From Cupriavidus pauculus (GTDB lineage Bacteria > Pseudomonadota > Gammaproteobacteria > Burkholderiales > Burkholderiaceae): a stretch of 64,000 bases of DNA. How positions within the stretch are numbered: the stretch's first letter is position 1; every line of letters starts with the position of its first letter. Below the pieces are notes generated by a model that was not told the DNA's origin, did not search any database, and saw only the letters and a program-made list of their open reading frames with translations. This document shows, in pieces, positions 26,338-36,020 of this stretch. The stretch is taken from the NCBI RefSeq assembly GCF_002858765.1, contig NZ_PJRP01000012.1:1-64000 (forward strand). Direction: 5' to 3'. A program made the translations under genes and the position numbers.

Positions 26338-27066
26338 ATGCGTGTATTGCTGGTGGAAGACGACGCCATGATTGGCGAGAGCGTGAAGGTGGCGCTGCGC
26401 CAGGAGGGCTTCACGGTAGACTGGGTGACCGATGGCGACGCTGGGCTGGACGCCGCGTCCGACCAGCACGGCCCGCGTGCCGATGGCGGCTATGACCTGG
26501 TGCTGCTGGATCTGGGCCTGCCGCGCCGCTCGGGGCTCGACGTCCTGAAGACGCTGCGGGCGCGCAATGTCCGCACCCCCGTGCTGATCGTCACGGCCCG
26601 CGACGCCGTGGCCGACCGTGTGGCCGGCCTGAACGCCGGGGCCGACGACTACGTGATCAAGCCGTTCGACCTGCAGGAGCTGGTGGCGCGCATGCACGCG
26701 ATGGCGCGCCGCGCGGAAGGGCGGGCCGAGCCTGTGCTGCGCTATGGCGATATCGTGCTCAACCCGGCCACACGCGAAGCCACGCAGGCCGGCGCACCGG
26801 TGCGGCTGTCGGCGCGCGAGTACGCGCTGCTGTCCGCGTTGATGGCCCGTCCCGGCAAGGTCTGGTCGGTGCCGCAGTTGCAGGAACGGCTCTACGGCTG
26901 GGATGACGAGGTCGGCAGCAACACGGTGGAGGTCTATATCCACGCGCTGCGGCGCAAGTTTGGCGCGGCATTGATCCGCAATATCCGGGGCGTGGGGTAC
27001 CTGATGCCGCAGCTGGACGGCAGGGCAACGGAAGGCGCAGACCGCGCGGAAGGAACACCGGACTGA
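26338..27066 (+). CDS. OmpR-type response regulator
   Basis: 242 aa. Receiver domain: EDD acidic pocket at 7-9, phospho-acceptor Asp in LVLLDLGLP near 58, Thr in VTARD, and Lys in VIKPF. Winged-helix output domain: EYALLSALMARPGKVWSVPQLQERLYGWDDEVGSNTVEVYIHALRRKFG. It resembles QseB/PmrA regulators. It starts 18 bases after glk and overlaps its kinase gene (TGATG), so it may be expressed with the glucose genes; a role in sugar sensing is only inference. Confidence 0.92.
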   Translation: MRVLLVEDDAMIGESVKVALRQEGFTVDWVTDGDAGLDAASDQHGPRADGGYDLVLLDLGLPRRSGLDVLKTLRARNVRTPVLIVTARDAVADRVAGLNAGADDYVIKPFDLQELVARMHAMARRAEGRAEPVLRYGDIVLNPATREATQAGAPVRLSAREYALLSALMARPGKVWSVPQLQERLYGWDDEVGSNTVEVYIHALRRKFGAALIRNIRGVGYLMPQLDGRATEGADRAEGTPD

Positions 27067-28400
27067 TGCGCTCGATTCAACGTACGTTGCTGTGGTGGCT
27101 GGCAGCGGGCCTGGCGGCCGGCATCGCCGTGGCCACGGGGCTGATCTACGGCCAGGCCAGACAGGAAGCCAACGCGCTGTTCGACTACCAGATGAAGCAG
27201 GTGGCCGCCGCGCTGCCAAGCCAGTTCAGCGCGCCGGTGACACCCCCGTTCGAGCCCGATAGCGCCACGGGCGCCGATCTTCTGCACGCCGACGAGGACG
27301 TGGTGATCCATATCTGGGATGGCTCCGGGCGCAGCCTGTATCTGTCCCATTCGCACCCGGCGTTGCCACAGCGCGCGGAACTGGGCTTTACCGATGCCCG
27401 CACCGATTCGGGCGAATGGCGGATCTACAGCGTGCAGTTGGGGCCGACGGTGGTGCAGATCGCGCAGCCGCTTAGCGCGCGGCGCGCGCTGGCTGCGCAT
27501 ATGGCGCTGCGTACCGTGGCACCGCTGCTGCTGCTGCTGCCCCTGCTGGCATGGCTGGTGTGGATGGCCGTGGGGCGCGGTTTGCGGCCGCTGCGCGAGA
27601 TCGCCACCGAAGTGCGGGCGCGCGACGCCAACACGCTGGCGCCGCTGGCCGTGCGCGACATGCCCGACGAAATCGCGCCGTTGTCCGACGCCCTGAACCA
27701 GCTGCTGGCGCGGCTGGCCCATGCCATCGACACCCAGCGCGCCTTCGTGGCCGATGCCGCCCACGCGCTACGCACGCCGCTGACCGCGCTGCAATTGCAG
27801 GCCCAACTGGTGGAGCGCGCGTCCAACCCCGAGGCCCGCCAGGACGCGGTCAGGCAATTGCGCCAGGGGCTGGAACGGCTGACGCACCTGGTGGCCCAGT
27901 TGCTGACGCTGGCGCGGCAGGAGCCGGGGGCCGCGCCACCGCCGCACGAGCCGGTCAACCTGCGCGTGCTGGCCGGCGATGTGGTGGTCGAGATGTCACA
28001 GGCGGCCATCGATCGCGACATCGACCTGGGGCTGGAGGACAGCGGCGCCAACGGGCCGGTCACGATCCGGGGCGATGCTGATGCGCTGCGCATTCTGCTG
28101 ACCAACCTGGTGGACAACGCGCTGCACTACATCCCGCGTGGCGGCCGCATCGACGTGGACGTGGCGCACACCGCGCAGGGCATCGAGCTGGTGGTGACCG
28201 ACAACGGCCCGGGGATTGCGGCCGACGAGCGCGCCCGCGTGTTCGACCGTTTCTATCGCGTACCCGACGCACCCACGGGGGGCAGCGGACTGGGACTGGC
28301 CATCGTCGACGAAGTGGCGCAATCCCATGGCGCGCGCGTGGCGCTGGAAGACGCAGCGCCCGGGCTGCGCGTGCGCGTGGTCTTCCCGGCCGTGGGCTAG
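27066..28400 (+). CDS. sensor histidine kinase, QseC/PmrB-like
   Basis: 444 aa. An N-terminal membrane helix (9-31), a periplasmic sensor of about 120 aa and a second helix (about 150-172) precede the HAMP region. The H-box is FVADAAHALRTPLTALQLQ, the N-box NLVDNALHYIPRGG, then DNGPGI and GGSGLGLAIV. All catalytic boxes are intact. Translationally coupled to the regulator before it. Confidence 0.92.
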   Translation: MRSIQRTLLWWLAAGLAAGIAVATGLIYGQARQEANALFDYQMKQVAAALPSQFSAPVTPPFEPDSATGADLLHADEDVVIHIWDGSGRSLYLSHSHPALPQRAELGFTDARTDSGEWRIYSVQLGPTVVQIAQPLSARRALAAHMALRTVAPLLLLLPLLAWLVWMAVGRGLRPLREIATEVRARDANTLAPLAVRDMPDEIAPLSDALNQLLARLAHAIDTQRAFVADAAHALRTPLTALQLQAQLVERASNPEARQDAVRQLRQGLERLTHLVAQLLTLARQEPGAAPPPHEPVNLRVLAGDVVVEMSQAAIDRDIDLGLEDSGANGPVTIRGDADALRILLTNLVDNALHYIPRGGRIDVDVAHTAQGIELVVTDNGPGIAADERARVFDRFYRVPDAPTGGSGLGLAIVDEVAQSHGARVALEDAAPGLRVRVVFPAVG

Positions 28401-29336
28401 CTAGTTCACGGGCGCGACCAGCGGCTCGCCGGCAAAGTGCCGGCGGGCGTTCTCGATGAACTGGGTCACCGACGCCAGCACCGCTTCGGGCGACCAGCCG
28501 CCCACATGCGGCGTCAGCACGACGTTGGGGCAATCGAACAGCTCGACCGGCGGCTTCGGCTCGCTTTCATAGACATCCAGGCCCGCACCGCCAACTTCGC
28601 CGGCACGGAGCGCATCGGCCAGCGCCGCGGTGTTCACCACGCTGCCGCGCGCGATATTGACCAGGTAGCCAGCCGGACCCAGCGCGCGCAGCACCGGGGT
28701 GTCGACCATATGGCGCGTCTCGGCGCCGCCCGGCGTGGCGATGACCAGGTAGTCGGCCCACTCGGCCAGCGCCATCACATCGGCAAAGTACTGGAACGGC
28801 GCGTCGGCGCGGGGGCGGCGGTTGTGATAGCCGATCTCCAGGTCGAAGCCCTGGCCGCGCTGCGCAATGCGGCGGCCGATGGTGCCTAGGCCGACAATGC
28901 CCAGCCGCTTGCCCGACAGGTTGGGCGGCAGCGGAATGGTGTTGCGCCAGACCCCGTCACGCGTGGCGCGGTCCAGCGCCGGCACGCGGCGCACGGTGGC
29001 CAGCAGCAGCGCCATGGCGTGATCGGCCACGCAACTGTCGTTGGTGCCCGCGCCATTGCCCACGGCAATGCCACGCGCGCGGCAGGCGGCGATGTCGATG
29101 TTCTCGTAGCCGGCGCCGAGCGCGCAGACCAGTTCCAGCCTGGGCATGGCATCGATTTCGGCCGCGGTGATGCCGGTGGTGCCGTTGCTCAGCACGGCGC
29201 GGAACGTGCCGCCGGCACTGGCGATGGCCTCGGTGCGCTGGGTGGCGCTGGGCGCGTAGACAACGTCGTATTGCTGGGAAACAAGGGCGAGGTGGTCCGG
29301 TTCGAGCTGGACCAGAACGAGCAGGGCGGGCTTCAT
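28401..29336 (-). CDS. D-2-hydroxyacid dehydrogenase, GhrB-like
   Basis: 311 aa NAD(P)-dependent dehydrogenase. The nucleotide-binding motif is GLGTIGRRIAQRG. The catalytic Arg (NIARGSVVN), Glu (DVYESEPKPP) and His (LTPHVGGW) are all present. Substrates in the family are glyoxylate, hydroxypyruvate and 2-ketogluconate; the neighbouring glucose cluster makes 2-ketogluconate or hydroxypyruvate attractive, but this is inference. The ATG at 29336 lacks a clear ribosome binding site. Confidence 0.88.
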   Translation of the reverse strand: MKPALLVLVQLEPDHLALVSQQYDVVYAPSATQRTEAIASAGGTFRAVLSNGTTGITAAEIDAMPRLELVCALGAGYENIDIAACRARGIAVGNGAGTNDSCVADHAMALLLATVRRVPALDRATRDGVWRNTIPLPPNLSGKRLGIVGLGTIGRRIAQRGQGFDLEIGYHNRRPRADAPFQYFADVMALAEWADYLVIATPGGAETRHMVDTPVLRALGPAGYLVNIARGSVVNTAALADALRAGEVGGAGLDVYESEPKPPVELFDCPNVVLTPHVGGWSPEAVLASVTQFIENARRHFAGEPLVAPVN

Positions 29337-29477
29337 GCGTGACAGCGAGACAAGGAGATTTTGTTGTGGAGGTCGGCCAGGCCGACGCCACATTCTATGC
29401 CCGCATGCCCCGGCCTGCTCGGGACCGCCTGGCGGTTCTGGGCGATTATCAGTCGCCCGGCACCGCGTGGCGGCGCA

Positions 29478-29493
29478 CGCAGAAACGGGTACG
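29478..29493 (-). repeat. distal iteron copy 9
   Basis: Reverse-strand exact CGTACCCGTTTCTGCG; paired with copy 10. Confidence 0.9.
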
Positions 29494-29520
29494 CTCTGCG
29501 ATTTTCCGCTGGGGAAATCA

Positions 29521-29536
29521 CGCAGAAATGGGTACG
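29521..29536 (-). repeat. distal iteron copy 10
   Basis: Reverse-strand CGTACCCATTTCTGCG, 43 bp from copy 9, start to start. Confidence 0.9.
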
Positions 29537-29579
29537 CTTTGGGCGTTCTGGTGATGGACAGGCCCGTCCTCTCATCCAA

Positions 29580-29667
29580 CCCCTCTCCCGCGTCGCGGGA
29601 GAGGGGAGCCAACCGAAGGCGATTCAGTTGCCCGTGGTTTATCCCTCGTCCCGCCTGCGGGAGAGGG
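29580..29667. repeat. two REP-like CCCTCTCCC hairpins
   Basis: 29580-29591 pairs perfectly with 29595-29606 (12 bp). 29643-29654 pairs with 29657-29667, with one mismatch. They resemble the palindromic extragenic repeats common in high-GC betaproteobacteria. Confidence 0.65.
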
Positions 29668-29719
29668 GCGGAGGAGAGGGCAAGCGCATCCACACCCACT
29701 ACGCCAACCTTCAACCCGC

Positions 29720-31474
29720 ATGCGACTGCCCGCTCCCGACACCTGGCAATACCACGCGCTGCTTGGCGCCGCCGGCATGCTCGTGCTCGGGCCGCTGGGT
29801 GGCATTGCGGCGGCTTATATGAACCTGTCGCTCGGGTTCTTCGTGGGCGGGCAGGTGCTGGCGGGCATCCTCGGATCGGCAGTGACGGCCGGGTACGGCG
29901 CCGCAGGCCGCCACGGTGCCAACTACATCCAGACCGCGGCCGCCTCGGTGGCCGGCATGGGCGGCATGGTGGTGGTCATCCAGGCCATGGGCTGGATGGG
30001 GATGGCGCAGCCGCCGTTGTGGCAGCTGATCGGCTACATGCTGTGCATCGGCATGTACGGCGTGGGCGTGGGCATGCTCTACACGCCGTTGCTGGTCGAT
30101 CGCATGCAGCTCACGTTCCCGTCCGGGCTGGCGGTGGCCAATATCCTGCGCGCGCTGACCGACCCCGTGCTGCTGCGCCGGTCGATTGCGCGGCTGGCTG
30201 GCGGGATGGGGCTGGGCGCGCTGGCCAGCGTGGGAGCCACCCGCATCGCGTGGCTCGGGGCCATCGACCTGTCGGCATCGACGTTCGGCGCGGGCATGAT
30301 CGTCGGTGCGCGCATCGGCATCGCCGCGTTGGTCGGCGGGCTGGCGGGCTGGGCGCTGACGCCGTATTTTGTGTCGATCGGCTGGCTCGCGCCCGGTGAC
30401 CCCTACCGCAAGATCACGTTCCTGTTTGCGCTGGGCATGATCATGGGGGCGGCGGCCGTTGATGTGCTGCTGTTGCTGGGGCGTGCCTGGAAACGGGCCC
30501 GACAGCAGGCGCGTGGGACGTCAGACGCATCGGGCCATACGCCAGCGATGCCGCAGCGCTGGATCGTGGCGTGGGTCGTGGTCTGGGGGCTGGCGGTGGT
30601 GGCTGCCGGTGCGGCGTGGTTTGGGCAGCCGGTGGGCTACCAGCTGATGGCCGTGGGGCTGGTGCTGATCTTCGCGCTGGTCAATGGCATTTCGGTCGGC
30701 ATGGTCGACCAGAACCCGATCTCGTCGGCGTTCGTGCTGACCGTGATCCTGATGGCGGCCGTGGGCCTGCGCGAGCCGCACATCGGCCTCATCGCCGCCA
30801 CGGTGCTGCTTGTGTCGACGGCGGAAGCCTGCGACATGCAGCAGGACCGCTCCACGGGCTGGCGCCTGGGCACCAATCGCATGGTGCAGTTTGGCTACCA
30901 GGTGGCGGGCATCGTGGCGGGGGCGATTCTGGCGGTGCTGCTGGCGCGCCTGTTCATGGACGCCTATCCGGTGCTGCGCCTCGACCAGACGGTGTTGCCG
31001 GCCGACCAGCAGCCCGCGCGCTGGACGTCGGCAATGACCTACAAGATCGTCGGCGCGCTACGCAGCATGACCGAGGACCGGCCCTACCAGCGGCTGGCCG
31101 TGTGGATCGGCGTGGTCGTCGGGCTGGCTACCGAGATCCTGCGCAAGGCCATCTTTGCGTCGGCGTGCTACCGGCGGTTTGCCGACCGGAGCCGCACCGG
31201 CCGTGCGTGCGATTTCATACTCGACGCAGTGGTGCTGCCGTCGCCCTATGCATCGTCGTTCGGCGGCTTCGTCAACCTGCCAGCCGCTGCCTGGATGGCC
31301 GCCGGCGGGGTGGTCGCCAGCCTGGCGGAAAGCCGCCAGCTCCCGGCATCGAAGGACGCCGCATTGCCAGAGGACATGAGCACCACATCGCTGATCGGCG
31401 GCGGACTCATTGCCGGCGACGCACTGGTCGCGCTCGGCTTCGGCATTGCGGGGTTGCTGGCGGTGGTGGCCTAG
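29720..31474 (+). CDS. OPT-family oligopeptide/metal transporter
   Basis: 584 aa with about 14-16 membrane segments. Typical OPT segments are GGIAAAYMNLSLGFFVGGQVLAGILG and LTFPSGLAVANILRALTD, then NPISSAFVLTVILMAAVG. OPT proteins import peptides, or metal-siderophore complexes in some branches; the substrate here is not readable. The stop lies 10 bases from the end of the convergent MocR gene. Confidence 0.88.
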   Translation: MRLPAPDTWQYHALLGAAGMLVLGPLGGIAAAYMNLSLGFFVGGQVLAGILGSAVTAGYGAAGRHGANYIQTAAASVAGMGGMVVVIQAMGWMGMAQPPLWQLIGYMLCIGMYGVGVGMLYTPLLVDRMQLTFPSGLAVANILRALTDPVLLRRSIARLAGGMGLGALASVGATRIAWLGAIDLSASTFGAGMIVGARIGIAALVGGLAGWALTPYFVSIGWLAPGDPYRKITFLFALGMIMGAAAVDVLLLLGRAWKRARQQARGTSDASGHTPAMPQRWIVAWVVVWGLAVVAAGAAWFGQPVGYQLMAVGLVLIFALVNGISVGMVDQNPISSAFVLTVILMAAVGLREPHIGLIAATVLLVSTAEACDMQQDRSTGWRLGTNRMVQFGYQVAGIVAGAILAVLLARLFMDAYPVLRLDQTVLPADQQPARWTSAMTYKIVGALRSMTEDRPYQRLAVWIGVVVGLATEILRKAIFASACYRRFADRSRTGRACDFILDAVVLPSPYASSFGGFVNLPAAAWMAAGGVVASLAESRQLPASKDAALPEDMSTTSLIGGGLIAGDALVALGFGIAGLLAVVA

Positions 31475-31484
31475 GCTGCCGGCC

Positions 31485-32918
31485 TCAGATCACCGGCATC
31501 GACGCATTGGGTGGCTTGCGCGCCAGCAGGCCGGACAGCTTCTTCAGAGCCATCGACAACTGCGTGCGTTCGGCCACGCCGCCGAGCGAGATGCGGATGG
31601 CGTTGGGCGGCGTGGCGCCGTCGTAGAACACGTCCGATGCGGTGACGCGAAGCGATTCGTCCTGCGCGGCGCGGCTGAAGCCGGCCGACGACCAGTAGCT
31701 GGGCAATGGATGCCAGACGTGGATGCCTGACGGCGCAAACGGGCCGCTGGCGGCCAGCCATTGCCGGGCGATCTGCTGCCGCGCGGCGGCTTCGGCGCGG
31801 ATGCCCGCCAGCAGGTCGGCCGCCGAACCGTCGCGAATCCATTGCGTGGCCAGTGCCGTGGCAATTGGCGATGCCATCAGCGTGATGGCGCGCAGCGCCG
31901 CCAGGATCGACTCCTGCAGTTCGCGGTCGGGCGCCACCACGTAGGCGGTGCGCAGGCCCGGGCTCAGGCACTTGGCCAGCGTGGCGATGTAGACCGTCTG
32001 CGCCGGGGCGATGGCCGCCAACGGTGGCGGGGCGTCGGGCGTCAGCAGCCAGTAGGGATCGTCCTCGGCAATCAGCACGCCATGCTGCCGGGCCACGCGC
32101 GCAATCTCGTGGCGACGCGCCTCTGGCATCGTGTGCGTGGTGGGGTTCTGCAGCGTCGGGTTCAGGTAGATCAGCTGGATATTGCCGGTGCGGCACGCGG
32201 CATCCAGCGCATCGGGCCGCATGCCGTCGTCGTCGGTGGCGATGGTCACCACGTGGCGGCCCAGTTCGGCGGCCGCCCCACGTACCCCCGGATAGATCAG
32301 CGGCTCGGCGGCAATCGCCGCCCCCGGCGTGGTCCGGCACAGCATCAGCGCCGCCAGCGCCGATTGCGCGCCCGGACTGGCGATCACGCGGTCGTGCGGG
32401 ACATCGCCCAGCATCGGCGCCAGCCACTGCGCGCCGGCCGCGCGGTCGGGCATCGTTCCGCCGCCAAGCTGGTAGGTCATGAGCAGATTGGCATCGGCGC
32501 GCAGCGTGACCTGTGCCAGCCCGCGCCGCAGCACGTCGGCAAAGTCGATGCCTTCCGGCGGGGGCGGCACATTCATGCTCAGGTCCACGGCCTGGGCCAG
32601 CTCGAAGGCGGGCGCCGCAATGAAAGTGCCGAGCGATCCGCGCGGCTCGACCAGCCCGCGCCGGCGCGCTTCGGCCAGCGCCCGGGTCACGGTGGTCAGA
32701 TCCACCCCGAGCAGCGCCGCCAGTTCGCGCTGCGGCGGCAGGCGGTCCCCCGGTGCCAGCACGCCATCGGCCATCGCGCGCTCCAGGAATCCGGCGATCT
32801 GGATGTAGCGCGGGCCGCCGGCGGCGGCGAATGCGCCGATCCAGCCGGGTTTGTCTTCCAGGTTCGGATGCAGCGGCGCGGGATGCAACGACTTCGTTGT
32901 ACGCAAGACAAGCCTCAT
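31485..32918 (-). CDS. MocR-type regulator (GntR DNA-binding plus aminotransferase fold)
   Basis: 477 aa. The N-terminal winged helix of the GntR family is at about 40-105 (GDRLPPQRELAALLGVDLTTVTRALAEARRRGLVEPRGSLGTF). It is joined to a class I/II aminotransferase domain with the PLP Lys in TLAKCLSPGLR, preceded by AEDDPYWLL and NPTLQNPTTHTMPEARR. Such regulators bind PLP or an amino-acid adduct and control vitamin B6 or amino-acid genes. It is divergent from cyoA and convergent with the OPT gene; the target is unknown. Confidence 0.92.
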   Translation of the reverse strand: MRLVLRTTKSLHPAPLHPNLEDKPGWIGAFAAAGGPRYIQIAGFLERAMADGVLAPGDRLPPQRELAALLGVDLTTVTRALAEARRRGLVEPRGSLGTFIAAPAFELAQAVDLSMNVPPPPEGIDFADVLRRGLAQVTLRADANLLMTYQLGGGTMPDRAAGAQWLAPMLGDVPHDRVIASPGAQSALAALMLCRTTPGAAIAAEPLIYPGVRGAAAELGRHVVTIATDDDGMRPDALDAACRTGNIQLIYLNPTLQNPTTHTMPEARRHEIARVARQHGVLIAEDDPYWLLTPDAPPPLAAIAPAQTVYIATLAKCLSPGLRTAYVVAPDRELQESILAALRAITLMASPIATALATQWIRDGSAADLLAGIRAEAAARQQIARQWLAASGPFAPSGIHVWHPLPSYWSSAGFSRAAQDESLRVTASDVFYDGATPPNAIRISLGGVAERTQLSMALKKLSGLLARKPPNASMPVI

Positions 32919-33031
32919 CTTGTATGGGTGTTGTCTTACCTTAGCATGCCGTGCAACTCAGGCAAATCCATACAAATACCGGGATGTTGTCTGGGCCACC
33001 CCCGCCTGTGCCCCTGTAAGAAGGTGTTGAA

Positions 33032-34012
33032 ATGCGTGAGCAACCAGCCGACCCCAGACGCGTGCGTCGGCGCCCCCCGTCCCTACGTTCCCCCCGTGCG
33101 TGGCTGTATGCCGTCACGCCCCTGATCCTGACCGGCTGTTCGTGGGACCTGCTGAATCCCAGCGGGTCGATAGGCGTGCAGACGCGCAACCTGATCGTGC
33201 TGGCCACGGCGCTGATGCTGCTGGTGGTGATTCCCGTGATCATCCTGACGCTGGTGTTCGCCTGGCGCTATCGCGAGACGAACACGAAGGCCGAGTACGC
33301 GCCGCGCTGGTCGCATTCCACAAAGATCGAAGTGGTCGTGTGGGGCATCCCGTGCGTGATCGTGGCGCTGCTCGGCATCATCATCTGGGACACCACGCAC
33401 AAGCTCGACCCGTTCCGTCCGCTGGAGTCGAAGGTGGCGCCGGTGGAGGTGGATGTCGTCGCGCTCGACTGGAAATGGCTGTTTATCTATCCGCAGTACG
33501 GCGTGGCGTCGCTGAACGAGCTGCCTATCCCCGTGGGTACGCCGATCAACTTTCGCATCACGGCCGAGTCGACGATGAACGCGCTGTTCATCCCGCGCCT
33601 GGGCAGCATGGTCTACGCGATGGCCGGCATGCAGACGAAGCTGCATCTGATTGCCGATGAAACCGGCGTGTTCGATGGCCGCTCCGCTGCCTACAGCGGG
33701 TCGGGCTTCTCGGACATGCACTTCCGCACCATCGCCACGTCGCGCGCCGACTTCGACGCGTGGATCGAACGCGCCCGCGCCTCGGGCCATACGCTCGACG
33801 AAGCGACCTACCGCAAGCTGGAGCAACCCAGCAGCAAGAACCCTGTCACGGCGTACGCCAAGGTCGAGCCGCGCCTGTTCCAGGGCGTGGTGGACCAGTA
33901 CATGGCCAGCAACGGCGAGATCTGCCGTGCGGACAGCCCGGTGACCCTCGGCGCCATTGCCGGCGCCAACATGCCGCCGCTCCCGGCGCAGCAGACGACG
34001 CTGGAGCGCTAA
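33032..34012 (+). CDS. cyoA: cytochrome bo3 ubiquinol oxidase subunit II
   Basis: 326 aa lipoprotein-type subunit: basic N-terminus, lipobox LILTGC, two membrane helices, then a periplasmic cupredoxin-like domain lacking the CuA ligands, as expected for a quinol oxidase (VALDWKWLFIYPQYGVASLNELPIPVGTPINFRIT). First gene of cyoABCD, which couples ubiquinol oxidation to oxygen reduction and proton pumping. Confidence 0.95.
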   Translation: MREQPADPRRVRRRPPSLRSPRAWLYAVTPLILTGCSWDLLNPSGSIGVQTRNLIVLATALMLLVVIPVIILTLVFAWRYRETNTKAEYAPRWSHSTKIEVVVWGIPCVIVALLGIIIWDTTHKLDPFRPLESKVAPVEVDVVALDWKWLFIYPQYGVASLNELPIPVGTPINFRITAESTMNALFIPRLGSMVYAMAGMQTKLHLIADETGVFDGRSAAYSGSGFSDMHFRTIATSRADFDAWIERARASGHTLDEATYRKLEQPSSKNPVTAYAKVEPRLFQGVVDQYMASNGEICRADSPVTLGAIAGANMPPLPAQQTTLER

Positions 34013-34017
34013 TCATC

Positions 34018-36018
34018 ATGTTCGGAAAACTCTCTCTCGACGCCATACCCCTGCACGAGCCCATCATCATGGGCACGCTGGTGGTGGTGATGCTTGGCGG
34101 CGCGGCGCTGCTGGGTGCCATCACGTACTACAACAAGTGGAGCTACCTCTGGAAGGAGTGGATCTGCTCGGTCGACCACAAGCGCATTGGCGTGATGTAC
34201 ATCATCCTGGCGCTGGTCATGCTGCTGCGCGGCTTTGCCGACGCCATCATGATGCGCACCCAGCAGGCCGTTGCCGTGGGTGAGGCGGTTGGCTACCTGC
34301 CGCCGCACCACTACGACCAGATCTTCACCGCGCACGGCGTGATCATGATCTTTTTCGTGGCCACGCCGTTCATCCTGGGCCTGATGAACGTGATCGTGCC
34401 GCTGCAGATCGGCGCGCGTGACGTGGCCTACCCGTTCGTCAACTCGCTGAGCTTCTGGATGTCGGCGATGGGCGCGGTGCTGGTCATGATGTCGATGTTC
34501 GTCGGCGACTTTGCCGCCACGGGCTGGGTTGCCTATCCGCCGCTGAGCGGGCTGGGGTATAGCCCGACTGTCGGGGTCGACTATTACATCTGGTCGTTAC
34601 AGATATCGGGGCTGGGTACCACGCTGACCGGCATCAACTTCATCGTCACGATCCTGCGCATGCGCGCGCCGGGCCTGAACCTGATGAAGATGCCCGTGTT
34701 CACGTGGACGGCGCTGATTACCAACATCCTGATCGTCGCCATTTTCCCGGTGCTGACCGCCACGCTGGCGCTGCTGGCCGCCGACCGCTACCTGGACATG
34801 CATTTCTTCACCAGCGAGCTGGGCGGTAACGCCATGATGTACGTGAATCTGATCTGGATCTGGGGCCACCCGGAGGTCTACGTGCTGATCCTGCCGTGCT
34901 TCGGTGCGTTCTCGGAGATCATCTCCACGTTCTCGCGCAAGCCGCTGTTCGGCTATACGTCGATGGTGTACGCCACCTCGTCGATCGGCGTGCTGTCGTT
35001 CTTCGTCTGGCTGCACCACTTCTTCACGATGGGATCGGGCGCCAGCGTCAACGCGTTTTTCGGCATCATGACGTCGATCATCTCGATCCCCACCGGTGTG
35101 AAGCTGTTCAACTGGCTGTTCACGATGTACCGGGGGCGCATCCGCTTCCATTCGTCCACGCTGTGGACCATCGGCTTCATGGTGACGTTTGCCGTGGGTG
35201 GCATGACCGGCGTGCTGCTGGCCGTGCCGGGCGCCGACTTCGTGCTGCACAACAGCCTGTTCCTGATCGCCCACTTCCACAACGTGATCATCGGCGGCGT
35301 GGTGTTCGGCTGCCTGGCCGCCATGACGTTCTGGTTCCCGAAGGTGTTCGGTTTCACGCTGAACGAGTTCTGGGGCAAGGTCGCGTTCTGGTGCTGGCTG
35401 ATCGGCTTCTATCTGGCCTTCATGCCGCTGTACGCGCTGGGCCTGCAAGGCATGACGCGCCGCATGAATCACTACAACAACCCGGACTGGCAGCCGTACC
35501 TGATCGTGGCGCTGGTCGGTGCCGTGGTCATCGGCTGCGGCATCCTGGCGATCCTGTGGCAGCTGTTCGTCAGCGTGCGCGACCGCAAGCAGAACATGGA
35601 CGTGACCGGCGACCCCTGGGACGGCCGCAGCCTGGAATGGGCCACGGCATCGCCGGCGCCGTTCTACAACTTCGCGCATGTGCCGAAGATCACGTCGCTG
35701 GAGCAGCACTGGGACAACAAGGAAGCGGGCACCGCCTACGTGCCGCCCGCGCAGTACGAGGACATCCACATGCCGCGCAATACGTCGACGGGTTTTCTGG
35801 TGTCGGTGTTCGGGCTGGTGCTGTGCTTCGCGCTGGTCTGGCACATCTGGTGGATGGCTGGCTTCGGCCTGGCCGCCATGATCTTCACGTTCATCGCCCG
35901 CGCTTATGACCGTGACGTGGACTACTACGTGCCCGCCGCCGAAGTGGAGCGCATCGAGCGCGCCCGCTTTGCGCTGCTGGGTACGCAACCCGCCGCGAAT
36001 CTGAAGGGGGCCAACTGA
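34018..36018 (+). CDS. cyoB: cytochrome bo3 ubiquinol oxidase subunit I
   Basis: 666 aa, 5 bases after cyoA. It carries the low-spin and high-spin haem and CuB ligands: FTAHGVIMIF, then WIWGHPEVYVLILPCFGAFSEI (His-Tyr pair of the CuB site), then HHFFTMG and IAHFHNVIIGG. The extra N- and C-terminal helices typical of CyoB are present. Full length and apparently functional. Confidence 0.96.
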   Translation: MFGKLSLDAIPLHEPIIMGTLVVVMLGGAALLGAITYYNKWSYLWKEWICSVDHKRIGVMYIILALVMLLRGFADAIMMRTQQAVAVGEAVGYLPPHHYDQIFTAHGVIMIFFVATPFILGLMNVIVPLQIGARDVAYPFVNSLSFWMSAMGAVLVMMSMFVGDFAATGWVAYPPLSGLGYSPTVGVDYYIWSLQISGLGTTLTGINFIVTILRMRAPGLNLMKMPVFTWTALITNILIVAIFPVLTATLALLAADRYLDMHFFTSELGGNAMMYVNLIWIWGHPEVYVLILPCFGAFSEIISTFSRKPLFGYTSMVYATSSIGVLSFFVWLHHFFTMGSGASVNAFFGIMTSIISIPTGVKLFNWLFTMYRGRIRFHSSTLWTIGFMVTFAVGGMTGVLLAVPGADFVLHNSLFLIAHFHNVIIGGVVFGCLAAMTFWFPKVFGFTLNEFWGKVAFWCWLIGFYLAFMPLYALGLQGMTRRMNHYNNPDWQPYLIVALVGAVVIGCGILAILWQLFVSVRDRKQNMDVTGDPWDGRSLEWATASPAPFYNFAHVPKITSLEQHWDNKEAGTAYVPPAQYEDIHMPRNTSTGFLVSVFGLVLCFALVWHIWWMAGFGLAAMIFTFIARAYDRDVDYYVPAAEVERIERARFALLGTQPAANLKGAN

Positions 36019-36020
36019 TC

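Larger units (their letters stand above)
29337..29719. other. intergenic region with two iterons and two hairpins
   Basis: 383 bp between divergent genes. It contains iterons at 29478 and 29521 (43 bp apart, both reverse) and two CCCTCTCCC-type hairpins at 29580-29606 and 29643-29667. No gene is visible. Confidence 0.7.

Noticed and set aside
10108..29536. Distal iterons as transposon ends or insertion-sequence scars
   Set aside because: No transposase, target duplications or paired inverted ends surround them, and one lies in an intact coding frame.
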